DNA from: Fluviicola chungangensis
GTDB lineage: Bacteria > Bacteroidota > Bacteroidia > Flavobacteriales_D > Crocinitomicaceae
DNA: 64,000 bases
Assembly (NCBI RefSeq): GCF_007558725.1
Contig: NZ_VLPL01000003.1
Span: 124,001 to 188,000, forward strand
Direction of reading: 5' to 3'
A program made the position numbers and the translations under genes. Position 1 is the first letter of the stretch; every line of letters starts with the position of its first letter. The notes under the pieces are model-generated. The model was not told the DNA's origin. It searched no databases and saw nothing but the letters and a program-made list of their open reading frames with translations. Below, in pieces: positions 6,877 to 14,727 of this stretch.

Positions 6877-7752
6877 CTATTCTTTGATAAGTGACTCCTT
6901 GAATTGAACGGAAGCACCAACTACTTCAAGAGTATAAATTCCCTTTGGAAGTTCACCAATGTTCAGTTGTGCCGTATTTCCGTTTACGGTAAAGTTTACT
7001 GCAAGCTTCTGTCCTACGGAGTTGTAAAGGTTTATATCTTCTATAGGTGAAGAACTTTCTATACTTACCAAAGACGAAGCAGGATTAGGAGCTATGCGAA
7101 GCACCTTGTTTTTCAGCTCCTCCAGGCTCAACGATGAATTGGTATATTGAATGGAATCACAGGAAATGCATCCGCCATTGGTCGTATTGGTCAGAATACA
7201 GCAGAAAAATTTGTTGGAAGGATTGGAAGGTCCTGGTGTATAAGTTACCATGGTTCCCGGTCCCATGTATGGTGTTCCCTGACCCTGGCCATTTCCGTCA
7301 GTCCACATAATCATCTGATTCACGATCAGGAAGGGCGGCATGGTCGAATTCAATGTAATGGAAACCTGATTTTGCCCGACAATAGAGGATGAGAACGCGG
7401 AATAGCAATTAAATGGTACCTGCAGTGCCGCCGTATCAGAGGCGCACGTTGTACAGTTAATCATATCCGTTATACACAGCTGATAGATCACACAACCATA
7501 ATTGTTTTGCAGGGTCATCGCATCGATCGTAATACTGTCACCACCCGAACTGGTAGTAAACGAGACAGGCATTCCGTTTCCGTCAGTTACTGTCCAGTTG
7601 TAAACAAAAGGACCGGTTCCGGTAATATTGACCGCATTCAGGATATAATCGTAATTGCTCATTAAGCTGTCATTTACTTCAACACTGCATTGAGCATGAG
7701 AAAAAGTTGTGAATCCCAAAGCCAGGGAAACATTTAGTAGTAGTTTTTTCAT
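6877..7752 (-). CDS. Secreted protein with type A T9SS sorting domain
   Basis: A 291-residue exported protein. It starts with a signal peptide (MKKLLLNVSLALGFTTFSHA, then Q), followed by a cysteine-containing Ig/PKD-like region rich in Asn, Thr and Gly (YNWTVTDGNGMPVSF near residue 50). It ends with a typical type A C-terminal sorting domain: APNPASSLVSIESS, INLYNSVGQKL, ELPKGIYTLEV and a final strand. Such tails direct export through the type IX secretion system and surface attachment or release. No enzymatic domain is seen. An ATG seven codons upstream (7773) is rejected because the signal peptide fits better from 7752. Confidence 0.85.
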   Translation of the reverse strand: MKKLLLNVSLALGFTTFSHAQCSVEVNDSLMSNYDYILNAVNITGTGPFVYNWTVTDGNGMPVSFTTSSGGDSITIDAMTLQNNYGCVIYQLCITDMINCTTCASDTAALQVPFNCYSAFSSSIVGQNQVSITLNSTMPPFLIVNQMIMWTDGNGQGQGTPYMGPGTMVTYTPGPSNPSNKFFCCILTNTTNGGCISCDSIQYTNSSLSLEELKNKVLRIAPNPASSLVSIESSSPIEDINLYNSVGQKLAVNFTVNGNTAQLNIGELPKGIYTLEVVGASVQFKESLIKE

Positions 7753-7879
7753 GTGATATTGTTTTGTAAGCACAAGACGCCGGGAAACGGGATCAGTTGC
7801 TTCCGGGATAAAAAGAGGTTTCTTCTTTCAACAATGATTCCTTTTTCCTTATCTTTAAAGGAAACCAAATAAGACGATT

Positions 7880-8197
7880 ATGATACGCGATTACGAAACG
7901 GTCAGTGAAGCGGTAAACGATTTAAAAAAGCGCGGGTATACGGCAGATTTGTCCATGGAAGCAGAACGCGATTGCCTAGTCTGTCGGGCCACTGCGACGG
8001 AATTATCACCGGAAGATTTTGAAATTGATGAGGTATACCGTTTTGAAGGAATGACTGATCCGGGAGACGAAATGATCGTTTATGCCATTTCTTCTAAGAA
8101 CAAGGAAGTGAAAGGAATTGTTGTAAACGCCTTTGGCATCTATTCCAGTTACAGAGCATCCAAATTGGTAGAGCATCTGACCAAACACCATTCTTGA
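7880..8197 (+). CDS. Small conserved protein often labelled phosphoribosylpyrophosphate synthetase
   Basis: A 105-residue acidic protein: DYETVSEAVNDLKKRGYTADL at the start, then EDFEIDEVYRFEGMTDPGDE and VYAISSKNKEVKGIVVNAFG. From memory, short Bacteroidota proteins of this pattern carry the database name phosphoribosylpyrophosphate synthetase, but at about 100 residues there is no PRPP-binding loop or room for the two-domain synthetase fold, so I regard that name as wrong. Cytoplasmic, function unknown. A TATCTTTA box at 7850-7857 is a possible promoter. Confidence 0.75.
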   Translation: MIRDYETVSEAVNDLKKRGYTADLSMEAERDCLVCRATATELSPEDFEIDEVYRFEGMTDPGDEMIVYAISSKNKEVKGIVVNAFGIYSSYRASKLVEHLTKHHS

Positions 8198-8319
8198 TAC
8201 TTCGCGGTATAACTATAATTAAACCGTTCAAAAAACCGCCATTAAAGGAAGTGTCCATGCCTGTGAATGGAAAACAATACGATTTTTAATTTTTTCCTGT
8301 CACATCCCAATCTTTACTC

Positions 8320-8327
8320 TAAATTTG
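8320..8327 (+). promoter_or_regulatory. -7 box ahead of the arginine decarboxylase gene
   Basis: TAAATTTG matches TAnnTTTG and is followed by CACCGG. It would give a leader of about 145 bases, which contains the GC-rich structured stretch at 8384-8470. No TTG is seen at the expected distance upstream. Confidence 0.45.
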
Positions 8328-8383
8328 CACCGGATTATTCCGTGAATAATTTAGTTGGTTTGTAAACTTTTAAGAAAGATTTC

Positions 8384-8470
8384 CGTAACGCTTACGCCAC
8401 CTTGCTCCACCGAAGCGGTTACGCATAGGTGAGAGCTTCAGCGAAGGCGCAGAGGAGTGCAACGTGTAGT
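8384..8470 (+). other. GC-rich, hairpin-prone 5' leader of the arginine decarboxylase gene
   Basis: Compositionally unlike its AT-rich surroundings. cgtaac (8384-8389) can pair with gttacg (8419-8424), and gcttcagcgaag forms a small hairpin near 8435-8446. It ends at the start codon region without a clear ribosome binding site. It may be a regulatory leader or a repeat; no known riboswitch class is recognised. Confidence 0.4.
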
Positions 8471-8472
8471 GA

Positions 8473-9873
8473 ATGAGAACAAAGTACATTGACCTTATCG
8501 ATCAGACATTTGATTTCCCGCAAGATGAATTTCACTTGAGAGAAGATCGCTTGATGTTTCATGGTATTGATTTGATGCGATTAATTGAAGAATACGGTAC
8601 GCCATTGAAATTCAATTATTTACCTCAGATTTCCCACAATATTCAACGTGCCAAAGGTTGGTTTCGCGAAGCAATGAACAACCTGGGGTATTCCGGAAAC
8701 TATTATTATTCGTACTGTACAAAAAGTTCTCACTTCTCCTTTGTCCTGGACGAGGTCCTGAAGAACGATGTCCACATTGAAACATCTTCTGCATTTGATA
8801 TCGATATCGTAAAAAATGTGCTGAACGCCGGAAAATTGAAGGAGGGAAGTTATGTTATTTGCAACGGATTCAAACCACCGCAATACATTCAGAATATCGC
8901 CGACTTGATTGATGACAAGCGATTGAACGTCATCCCTGTGGTCGACAACACGGCTGAAATTCACGACCTGATCGCAGCAACAGGAGAAAATGAGCTAAAG
9001 ATCGGGATTCGTATCGCTTCGGAAGAAGAACCGAAGTTCGAGTTTTATACTTCGCGATTGGGAATCCGTTACCGCGAAATAGTTCCTTTTTACAAAGCAT
9101 TTATCCAGGATAATCCACGTGTGCAAATTAAAATGCTGCATTTTTTTATCAATACCGGGATCAATGATACTTCGTACTACTGGAACGAATTGACGAAGTG
9201 TCTTCGGATTTATTCCGACCTGAAAAAAGTGTGTCCGACCCTGGATTCCTTGAATATAGGCGGCGGTTTCCCAATAAAAAAGTCGTTGGCTTTTGATTTC
9301 GATTATGCTTACATGGTTCGGGAGATCCTGATGCAGGTAAAACGCGTGTGTTCGGATAACGATATTCCGGAACCGAATATTTATACCGAATTCGGATCGT
9401 TTACTGTGGGAGAAAGCGGAGGCGCAATTTTCAACGTACTACATCAGAAACAGCAAAATGATCGGGAAAAATGGAATATGATCGACAGTTCGTTTATGAC
9501 AAATCTTCCCGATACCTGGGCAATTAATCAGCGCTTTATCATGTTGGCCATTAATCGCTGGAATGATGATTATGAGCGTGTGCTTTTGGGAGGTTTGACG
9601 TGTGATTCGGATGATTATTACAATTCGGAGCAGCATTCAAATGCCATTTATCTCCCGAAATTCGATAAAAATAAACCGCTTTATATTGGATTCTTTAATA
9701 CCGGTGCGTACCAGGAAACAATCGGTGGGTACGGAGGCCTGAAACACTGCCTGATTCCGGAACCTAAACATGTTCTTATTCAGCGGGATGAGCACGGGAA
9801 AATCGTATCGGAGCTGTTTTCTAAGGAACAGACCGCGGATGACTTTATGCGGATTCTCGGTTATCAGCCCTAA
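8473..9873 (+). CDS. speA: Arginine decarboxylase, PLP-dependent (fold III)
   Basis: A 466-residue enzyme of the alanine racemase-like fold III decarboxylase family; it most resembles the Bacteroidota form annotated as biosynthetic arginine decarboxylase, which makes agmatine for polyamine synthesis. The PLP lysine lies in YSYCTKSSHFSFV (about residue 77). Other family blocks are VHIETSSAFDIDIVKN, the glycine-rich phosphate loop LNIGGGFPIKK (about 259-269) and PNIYTEFGSFTVGESGG. It is shorter than the 630-660-residue enterobacterial SpeA, as usual for this group. No agmatinase or other polyamine gene is adjacent. Decarboxylase class is sure; the arginine substrate is by family resemblance. 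Confidence 0.85.
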   Translation: MRTKYIDLIDQTFDFPQDEFHLREDRLMFHGIDLMRLIEEYGTPLKFNYLPQISHNIQRAKGWFREAMNNLGYSGNYYYSYCTKSSHFSFVLDEVLKNDVHIETSSAFDIDIVKNVLNAGKLKEGSYVICNGFKPPQYIQNIADLIDDKRLNVIPVVDNTAEIHDLIAATGENELKIGIRIASEEEPKFEFYTSRLGIRYREIVPFYKAFIQDNPRVQIKMLHFFINTGINDTSYYWNELTKCLRIYSDLKKVCPTLDSLNIGGGFPIKKSLAFDFDYAYMVREILMQVKRVCSDNDIPEPNIYTEFGSFTVGESGGAIFNVLHQKQQNDREKWNMIDSSFMTNLPDTWAINQRFIMLAINRWNDDYERVLLGGLTCDSDDYYNSEQHSNAIYLPKFDKNKPLYIGFFNTGAYQETIGGYGGLKHCLIPEPKHVLIQRDEHGKIVSELFSKEQTADDFMRILGYQP

Positions 9874-9899
9874 AACTGACTAAATCGAATTAGTTAGTT
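9874..9899 (+). terminator. Weak hairpin after the arginine decarboxylase gene
   Basis: aactgactaa (9874-9883) pairs with ttagttagtt (9890-9899) with one mismatch and a six-base loop, overlapping the stop codon region. No T-run follows directly, so termination is uncertain. Confidence 0.35.
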
Positions 9900-10058
9900 G
9901 GCTCTAGGTTTTTAGTTCAAATTGTTGTAATTTTCAGCTCGAATAAGCACTGTGGTTAATTATTTCAGGATCAAATGCTTTCCGGATTATTGCATTGCTA
10001 ATTCGGATAAAAGAAGGAATTAATTCAATTTAAAACGGGGTTTACTAAAAGTTTACAG

Positions 10059-10066
10059 TATTTTTG
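10059..10066 (+). promoter_or_regulatory. -7 promoter box of the 10115 gene
   Basis: TATTTTTG matches TAnnTTTG and is followed by CACT; it lies 48 bases before the start codon. Confidence 0.5.
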
Positions 10067-10114
10067 CACTCTCTTTTAAGAAGCGTAAACGAAAAATAAC
10101 AAATTAAGGTAAGA

Positions 10115-10492
10115 ATGACAACACATATTCAGACCATTTATACCGATGACAAAACACCATTCGCTGATACCGTGAATTCCTGGTTGGAAGGGTTGGGATT
10201 TCATGTTTTGCCTTTCCAGGAAAATGATGAGCTGGTAGAAAAGATTGATGCTGTTGTTATTTTTCACGACAATCACAACTTCGACAAGCGAACCGCAGAA
10301 TTGCGTGATTTGTTCGAAGTACACCAGGCACCGATCCACAAAATTGACTTAAGTGGAACAATGAACGTTGCGCTATCTCATTTATCGTTATTTTTCGATC
10401 GCACAAAATGCAAGGATGTCCTATTTATAGGAAGTGAGGGCGTAAAAGATCACCCTAAAATGGATGTTTTCAAGGAGAAGTGGAATTTGTAA
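10115..10492 (+). CDS. Conserved-looking small protein, unknown
   Basis: A 125-residue soluble protein with its own promoter box and terminator. The pattern alternates hydrophobic strands and helices (HIQTIYTDDK, LGFHVLPFQENDEL, KIDAVVIFHDNHN, CKDVLFIGSEGV), which suggests a small Rossmann-like or flavodoxin-like alpha/beta fold. No nucleotide-binding glycine motif or catalytic residue can be assigned and I do not recognise the family. Confidence 0.68.
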   Translation: MTTHIQTIYTDDKTPFADTVNSWLEGLGFHVLPFQENDELVEKIDAVVIFHDNHNFDKRTAELRDLFEVHQAPIHKIDLSGTMNVALSHLSLFFDRTKCKDVLFIGSEGVKDHPKMDVFKEKWNL

Positions 10493-10521
10493 GAATGAGA
10501 ATTTTTTAATTGATATATTTG

Positions 10522-10548
10522 AAAGGACGACATTTGTAGTCCTTTTTT
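10522..10548 (+). terminator. Rho-independent terminator
   Basis: aaaggac (10522-10528) and gtccttt (10539-10545), ten-base loop, T-run to 10548. Confidence 0.75.
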
Positions 10549-10621
10549 ATTATCCGGTTTTTCGAAACAGGTCTGAATGAAATTTCCGGGAATCATCTAA
10601 CATTGTGTCAAATATTATCCG

Positions 10622-11488
10622 ATGAGAAAAGTCCTTAACCTGTTTGTCTTTACGTTCTGCATAATTGCTGCGCTTGCTCAAAACACCATATTATGGTCTG
10701 TTCGAAAAGCTGGTTCTGAAAGGACGTCCTACGTATTAGGTACGCTTCACCAAATGGGAAATTCTTTTGTAGATGAAAAACCCAAAATTAAGGAACTGTT
10801 ACTCAAATCGGATCTGGCTATTTTCGAGAGCGTAGAAGATAAGAATGAGAAGATCATTCGTGTGATGCTGAATAGAACGGACGATTTTTCCTATAGAGAA
10901 TTCCTGGCAAAAGAAGATGTGGATTTTTTGGAAAAACTCTCCATAGACTGGAAAGTCCCGTTGAGTAAACAAAAACCTTCAGAACTTCTGTTAAAGCTTC
11001 GGCAGGAATATGTGAAAATGAATTGCGGAACGATAAAGTCAGCGGACACAACTGACCATATGGATGATTATCTGTTGTCCATAGCCCGAAAAAACACGAT
11101 TCAAGTACAGGGATTGGAAAGTTTCGCAGATCAGTTTGATGCAATAAGCAGTATAAATGGTGAAGATTTTTCCTGGGATAAAGCGAAGGATGCTGTTCAC
11201 CAATGGGTTAACAACTTTCAGGACGATAAAAGCCGAAAGAAAATTTGTGCCGTGGTGGAATCGTATTTAAAAATGCGACTGGATTATCAATTCGAGGCAA
11301 AATGTGCAGAAAACGATGAAGTTCTAACCAAACGAAATGAGAAATGGATGCCCTTGATCACAGAATTCATTCAGCAAAATAATTCGGTGATTGTAATCGT
11401 AGGTTTATATCACCTGTATGGAGAATGTGGAATCATTTCCCGTTTGCGGGAAGCTGGATTCATCGTTAGTCCTGTTAAACTAAAATGA
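10622..11488 (+). CDS. TraB/GumN family protein
   Basis: A 288-residue exported protein with a signal peptide (MRKVLNLFVFTFCIIAALAQ). The mature part has the two TraB/GumN hallmarks: YVLGTLHQMGNSF near residue 37, with the GTxH motif, and the C-terminal VIVIVGLYHLYGECGIISRLREAGF with a second conserved histidine. The family shares the fold of the EreA/Tiki group and includes putative metal-dependent proteases; many members are of unknown substrate. A conserved FESVED acidic stretch follows the first motif. Periplasmic location is expected. It is convergent with the gene at 11515. Confidence 0.85.
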   Translation: MRKVLNLFVFTFCIIAALAQNTILWSVRKAGSERTSYVLGTLHQMGNSFVDEKPKIKELLLKSDLAIFESVEDKNEKIIRVMLNRTDDFSYREFLAKEDVDFLEKLSIDWKVPLSKQKPSELLLKLRQEYVKMNCGTIKSADTTDHMDDYLLSIARKNTIQVQGLESFADQFDAISSINGEDFSWDKAKDAVHQWVNNFQDDKSRKKICAVVESYLKMRLDYQFEAKCAENDEVLTKRNEKWMPLITEFIQQNNSVIVIVGLYHLYGECGIISRLREAGFIVSPVKLK

Positions 11489-11514
11489 TTGGTATTCATC
11501 GATAATAGGTTCTG

Positions 11515-11877
11515 TTATTTCACATAATCTTGTTTCAGTACCAGCATGTATTGATCACCATCTAATTTCGAGTAACCTTGCTCGTAACAAAAAAAATAGG
11601 TGTTCCCCTTTTGGGTTTGATACGTATTGGTGTAATAATGAAAATTGAATCCTTCTTCAGCCAATGTTATGGCATCGACCGTTCGTTTTCCGGCAGGATT
11701 CAATGCAGCTAAAATCCGCCGGTTTTTGCGTAAGATATTGTTGATCCGTCTTACATACTTGGTAGCATCTTCATTCAGGCGATTGTTATATGTGTTTCTG
11801 CAGTAGTCGGAACAAAACTTCTGATCTTTTCGGCCACTTAATTTCTGTCCGCATTCCAGGCATTTTCGGTCTGTCAT
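11515..11877 (-). CDS. Zinc-ribbon protein of unknown function
   Basis: A 120-residue cytoplasmic protein. The N-terminus has a four-cysteine zinc ribbon: KCLECGQKLSGRKDQKFCSDYCRN (CxxC, then CxxxC), like the DUF2116 type. The remainder is basic helix (RRINNILRKNRRIL) followed by a beta-rich end with several aromatic residues (FNFHYYTNTY, TYFFCYEQGY). It may bind nucleic acid, but that is inferred only from the zinc ribbon and charge. Confidence 0.78.
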   Translation of the reverse strand: MTDRKCLECGQKLSGRKDQKFCSDYCRNTYNNRLNEDATKYVRRINNILRKNRRILAALNPAGKRTVDAITLAEEGFNFHYYTNTYQTQKGNTYFFCYEQGYSKLDGDQYMLVLKQDYVK

Positions 11878-11955
11878 TTTATCCAGTGATTTCGTGTATC
11901 TGAAGTTGAAAAATAATCGATTTATTCAAAAAGGCGATAATAATTTGAAAAATAA

Positions 11956-11986
11956 TTGATTGTTAATTCTTTATGGAATATGTTTG
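11956..11986 (+). promoter_or_regulatory. Consensus Bacteroidota promoter
   Basis: TTG (11956-11958), 20-base spacer, TATGTTTG (11979-11986), upstream of the secreted protein at 12007. Confidence 0.7.
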
Positions 11987-12006
11987 TTGTTGAAACACTA
12001 CTGATT

Positions 12007-14112
12007 ATGAAGAAAGTTTACCTTTTGCTGGTTGCAATTTGTCCTTTGCTCGGCTTTGGTCAGACCAAAGAAATTGCATTCTCCGAACTCACTGTTGGTA
12101 GTGGAATGTATTTTGGTGCCGTAATGACTACAACAGATATTACCGTAACCGTTCAGGGGCCATCGGATCGTTTTATTGCTTTTGGATTTGGAACCGGGAT
12201 GGCCACAGGAAATGATGCGATTATCTGGTCGACTTTAGGAACAGGGGCGGCACCACTTCAATTGCGTGATCACAGAATGATCGGGCAGGGAGTTGAACCT
12301 TCGGTAGATGCACAACAAGACTGGACGGTTGTTTCCAACAATGTTTCCGGAGGAAGCCGCACGATTGTAGCAACGAGAGCGCTGAATACCGGAGATCCCA
12401 ATGACGTAACATTCAATTTTGCAGCAACAAGCCAAAATCTGTTTTGGTCACATGGGCCAAGTGCAACGAATCAATTACAATATCATGGAGCAAGCAACAG
12501 GGCAAGTGGAATCGTTCGCAACTGGGTTGTTCCCGATGTAACACCTCCTGCAATTTCAACTGTTATTCCAGCTGATGATGCTGTTGGAGTGAGTATTACA
12601 ACCAATTTAACGATCAATTTCTCTGAAAATGTCTCCTGGGGAACGGGATCGGTAACACTCTACGATGGGAATGATAATGTCATTCAAACGGTTTCAAACG
12701 GCAATCCGAATGCAACACTCTCAGGAAGTACGTTTTTCTATAATCCACCGACAAACCTGGTTATCAACACACCGTATTACGTGAAAATTGATGCTACTGC
12801 CTTCAAAGATGCAGCAAACAACTTCTTTCCGGGAATTTCGGACAATACCACCTGGAATTTCAATACCAATGATGTTACACCACCGGCTTTGATTGCCGCG
12901 CCTTTTGTTCCGGCTGATAATTCGATAGGAGTTGCTCTGACAACCCCGCTTTCCCTGACTTTCAACGAAGCAATTCAAGCGGGGACAGGTGAAATTCAAT
13001 TGTATAGCGGTACAGGAACGCTGGTTGAATCTTACGACGTGCTTACCAGTCCATTAATTTCCTTTTCCGGATCGGTGGTAACGATCAACCCAACGGATTT
13101 GGTACTGAATACCAATTATTACGTAAATGTTCAGTCGGGAGCTATTAAGGACATGTCAAACAACAGCTACGCGGGATTTTCAACAAATACCACCTGGAAT
13201 TTCAATACAAATGATGTAACACCTCCATTGGCCGTTGCTCCGTTTTCTCCTGCAGATGATGCCACAAACGTTCCTGTAAATGGAAGTTTCAGTATTTCCT
13301 TTACGGAAGATGTGCAAATCTCCGCGGTAGGAGTGATAGAAATTTATACTTCCTCCGGAACGCTTGTAGAATCATTTGGTTTCGGATCGCCCCAGTTATT
13401 GGTGAATGGCGTCACCGTGAATTTTTCAACCGTTAATCCCTTAACTGAAAACACGGATTACTATGTTAATATTGATCCTGGATTCATTAAGGACCTCGGA
13501 GGAAATGACTTTGCCGGAATAACAACGAATACTTTGTGGAATTTTACCGTTGGAGATTTTACGGCACCGACGATTGCCAGTCTTGATCCGGCAGATAATA
13601 GTATCAATGTGCTTTTGAATGTCACTCCGACAATCATTTTCAGTGAAAATATTGTACCGGGTACGGGGAGTTACTTCCTCGTAGACGAAGATAATCTGAC
13701 AACAGTAGAATTCAGCAGTGCGTTGGGTAATATCAGTACAACAACCAATTCGGTAACCCTGAATCAGGGAGGTTTATCGCTGGCGGCTCATTATCACATT
13801 TTAATTGACAATGATGCAGTTGCCGATTTGGCAGGAAATGCATTTGCAGGAATCACCGATACAACAGCCTGGACTTTTAGAGCAGTGCTGGAAAACGGAT
13901 TACAGGAGTTAACCAACGAATATTCCTGGAATGGGAAAGCGTTGATCATCAAAATCCCGTATTCGTCCGGAGAAGTGATGGATGCAAGTGGAAGGACAGT
14001 TCGCAAACTGGATGCGAAGCTTACAGTTCTGGATAATCTTCCTTCCGGGATTTATATTGTGAAAATTCAACAAAATAAAACACCTTCTTTCTTCCGGATT
14101 TATGTGGATTAA
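12007..14112 (+). CDS. Secreted DOMON / Ig-like repeat protein with T9SS sorting domain
   Basis: A 701-residue exported protein. Signal peptide MKKVYLLLVAICPLLGFGQ; residues about 20-175 resemble a DOMON domain (haem or sugar-binding beta sandwich: IAFGFGTGMATGNDAIIWST, and a FNFAATSQNLFWSHG strand). Four bacterial Ig-like (SbsA-type Big) domains of about 105 residues follow, each starting near TPPAISTVIPADDAVGV and containing INFSENV- or ISFTEDV-type strands and a DLAGN-type turn. The end has a short type A sorting tail (ASGRTVRKL, LPSGIYIVKI). It is probably displayed on the cell surface by the type IX system. The upstream in-frame ATG at 11956 is inside the promoter, so 12007 is used. It overlaps the ankyrin gene. 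Confidence 0.85.
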   Translation: MKKVYLLLVAICPLLGFGQTKEIAFSELTVGSGMYFGAVMTTTDITVTVQGPSDRFIAFGFGTGMATGNDAIIWSTLGTGAAPLQLRDHRMIGQGVEPSVDAQQDWTVVSNNVSGGSRTIVATRALNTGDPNDVTFNFAATSQNLFWSHGPSATNQLQYHGASNRASGIVRNWVVPDVTPPAISTVIPADDAVGVSITTNLTINFSENVSWGTGSVTLYDGNDNVIQTVSNGNPNATLSGSTFFYNPPTNLVINTPYYVKIDATAFKDAANNFFPGISDNTTWNFNTNDVTPPALIAAPFVPADNSIGVALTTPLSLTFNEAIQAGTGEIQLYSGTGTLVESYDVLTSPLISFSGSVVTINPTDLVLNTNYYVNVQSGAIKDMSNNSYAGFSTNTTWNFNTNDVTPPLAVAPFSPADDATNVPVNGSFSISFTEDVQISAVGVIEIYTSSGTLVESFGFGSPQLLVNGVTVNFSTVNPLTENTDYYVNIDPGFIKDLGGNDFAGITTNTLWNFTVGDFTAPTIASLDPADNSINVLLNVTPTIIFSENIVPGTGSYFLVDEDNLTTVEFSSALGNISTTTNSVTLNQGGLSLAAHYHILIDNDAVADLAGNAFAGITDTTAWTFRAVLENGLQELTNEYSWNGKALIIKIPYSSGEVMDASGRTVRKLDAKLTVLDNLPSGIYIVKIQQNKTPSFFRIYVD

Positions 14113-14668
14113 AATGTCATTTTTAGCGAGTATTTTCATTTTCATGAAAATTTCTGCTTATTCACAGGATGTGTTTGAAGCTGCACGAACAGGAAACATC
14201 AAGCAGCTCAAAAAACTGATTGCCCTGAATAAAGACACCATTCAGAAGGCGAATGCAATGGGTTTCGATCCTTTAATGATTGCCTGTTACCGCGGACAAA
14301 CCAAATGCGCCGGATTTTTGATCAGGAACGGAGCAAATGTCAATCGTCCTTCTGCTGAAGGCAGTGCACTGCAGGCGGCGTGTTATCAGAATAATACAGA
14401 ATTGGCTGCATTACTGGTTAGAAAGGGTGCTCAGTTGAATGCGCAGGGCCCGGATGGAAATACAGCTTTGATGTATGCGGTGCTGAACCAAAACCTGAAA
14501 ATGGTAAAGATCCTGGTGGATGCTGGTTCGGACCTGAACATTACGAACAAGGATAATCAAACAGCCTATTCCCTGGCGATGTCACTTGCAAACGTTGAAA
14601 TACAGGAATTAGTAAAAAGTCATCGAGTTTTAGGTAGTGTTAATCAAGACATGCTTAACATAAATTAA
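14102..14668 (+). CDS. Exported ankyrin-repeat protein
   Basis: A 188-residue protein starting with a hydrophobic signal segment (FLASIFIFMKISAYSQ). It then has about four ankyrin repeats: DVFEAARTGNIKQLKKLIAL, GFDPLMIACYRGQTKCAGFL, GSALQAACYQNNTELAALLV and GNTALMYAVLNQNLKMVKIL. Ankyrin repeats mediate protein-protein contact. The start overlaps the end of the preceding gene by 11 bases if ATG 14102 is used; ATG 14114 would avoid the overlap. The overlap suggests co-expression with the DOMON protein. Confidence 0.85.
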   Translation: MWIKMSFLASIFIFMKISAYSQDVFEAARTGNIKQLKKLIALNKDTIQKANAMGFDPLMIACYRGQTKCAGFLIRNGANVNRPSAEGSALQAACYQNNTELAALLVRKGAQLNAQGPDGNTALMYAVLNQNLKMVKILVDAGSDLNITNKDNQTAYSLAMSLANVEIQELVKSHRVLGSVNQDMLNIN

Positions 14669-14701
14669 CAGCATTTATCCCCCCTAAAGAACATTCTTTT
14701 A

Positions 14702-14709
14702 CATATTTG
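14702..14709 (+). promoter_or_regulatory. Possible -7 box of the moxR-bat operon
   Basis: CATATTTG differs from TAnnTTTG at one position and is followed by CGACC; 19 bases before the moxR ATG. No TTG was found upstream. Confidence 0.35.
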
Positions 14710-14727
14710 CGACCTTAGGCTAAAACT

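Noticed and set aside
8384-8470. Possible tRNA or known riboswitch before the arginine decarboxylase gene
   Set aside because: No T-loop (GTTCNANNC), no cloverleaf and no recognisable riboswitch core.
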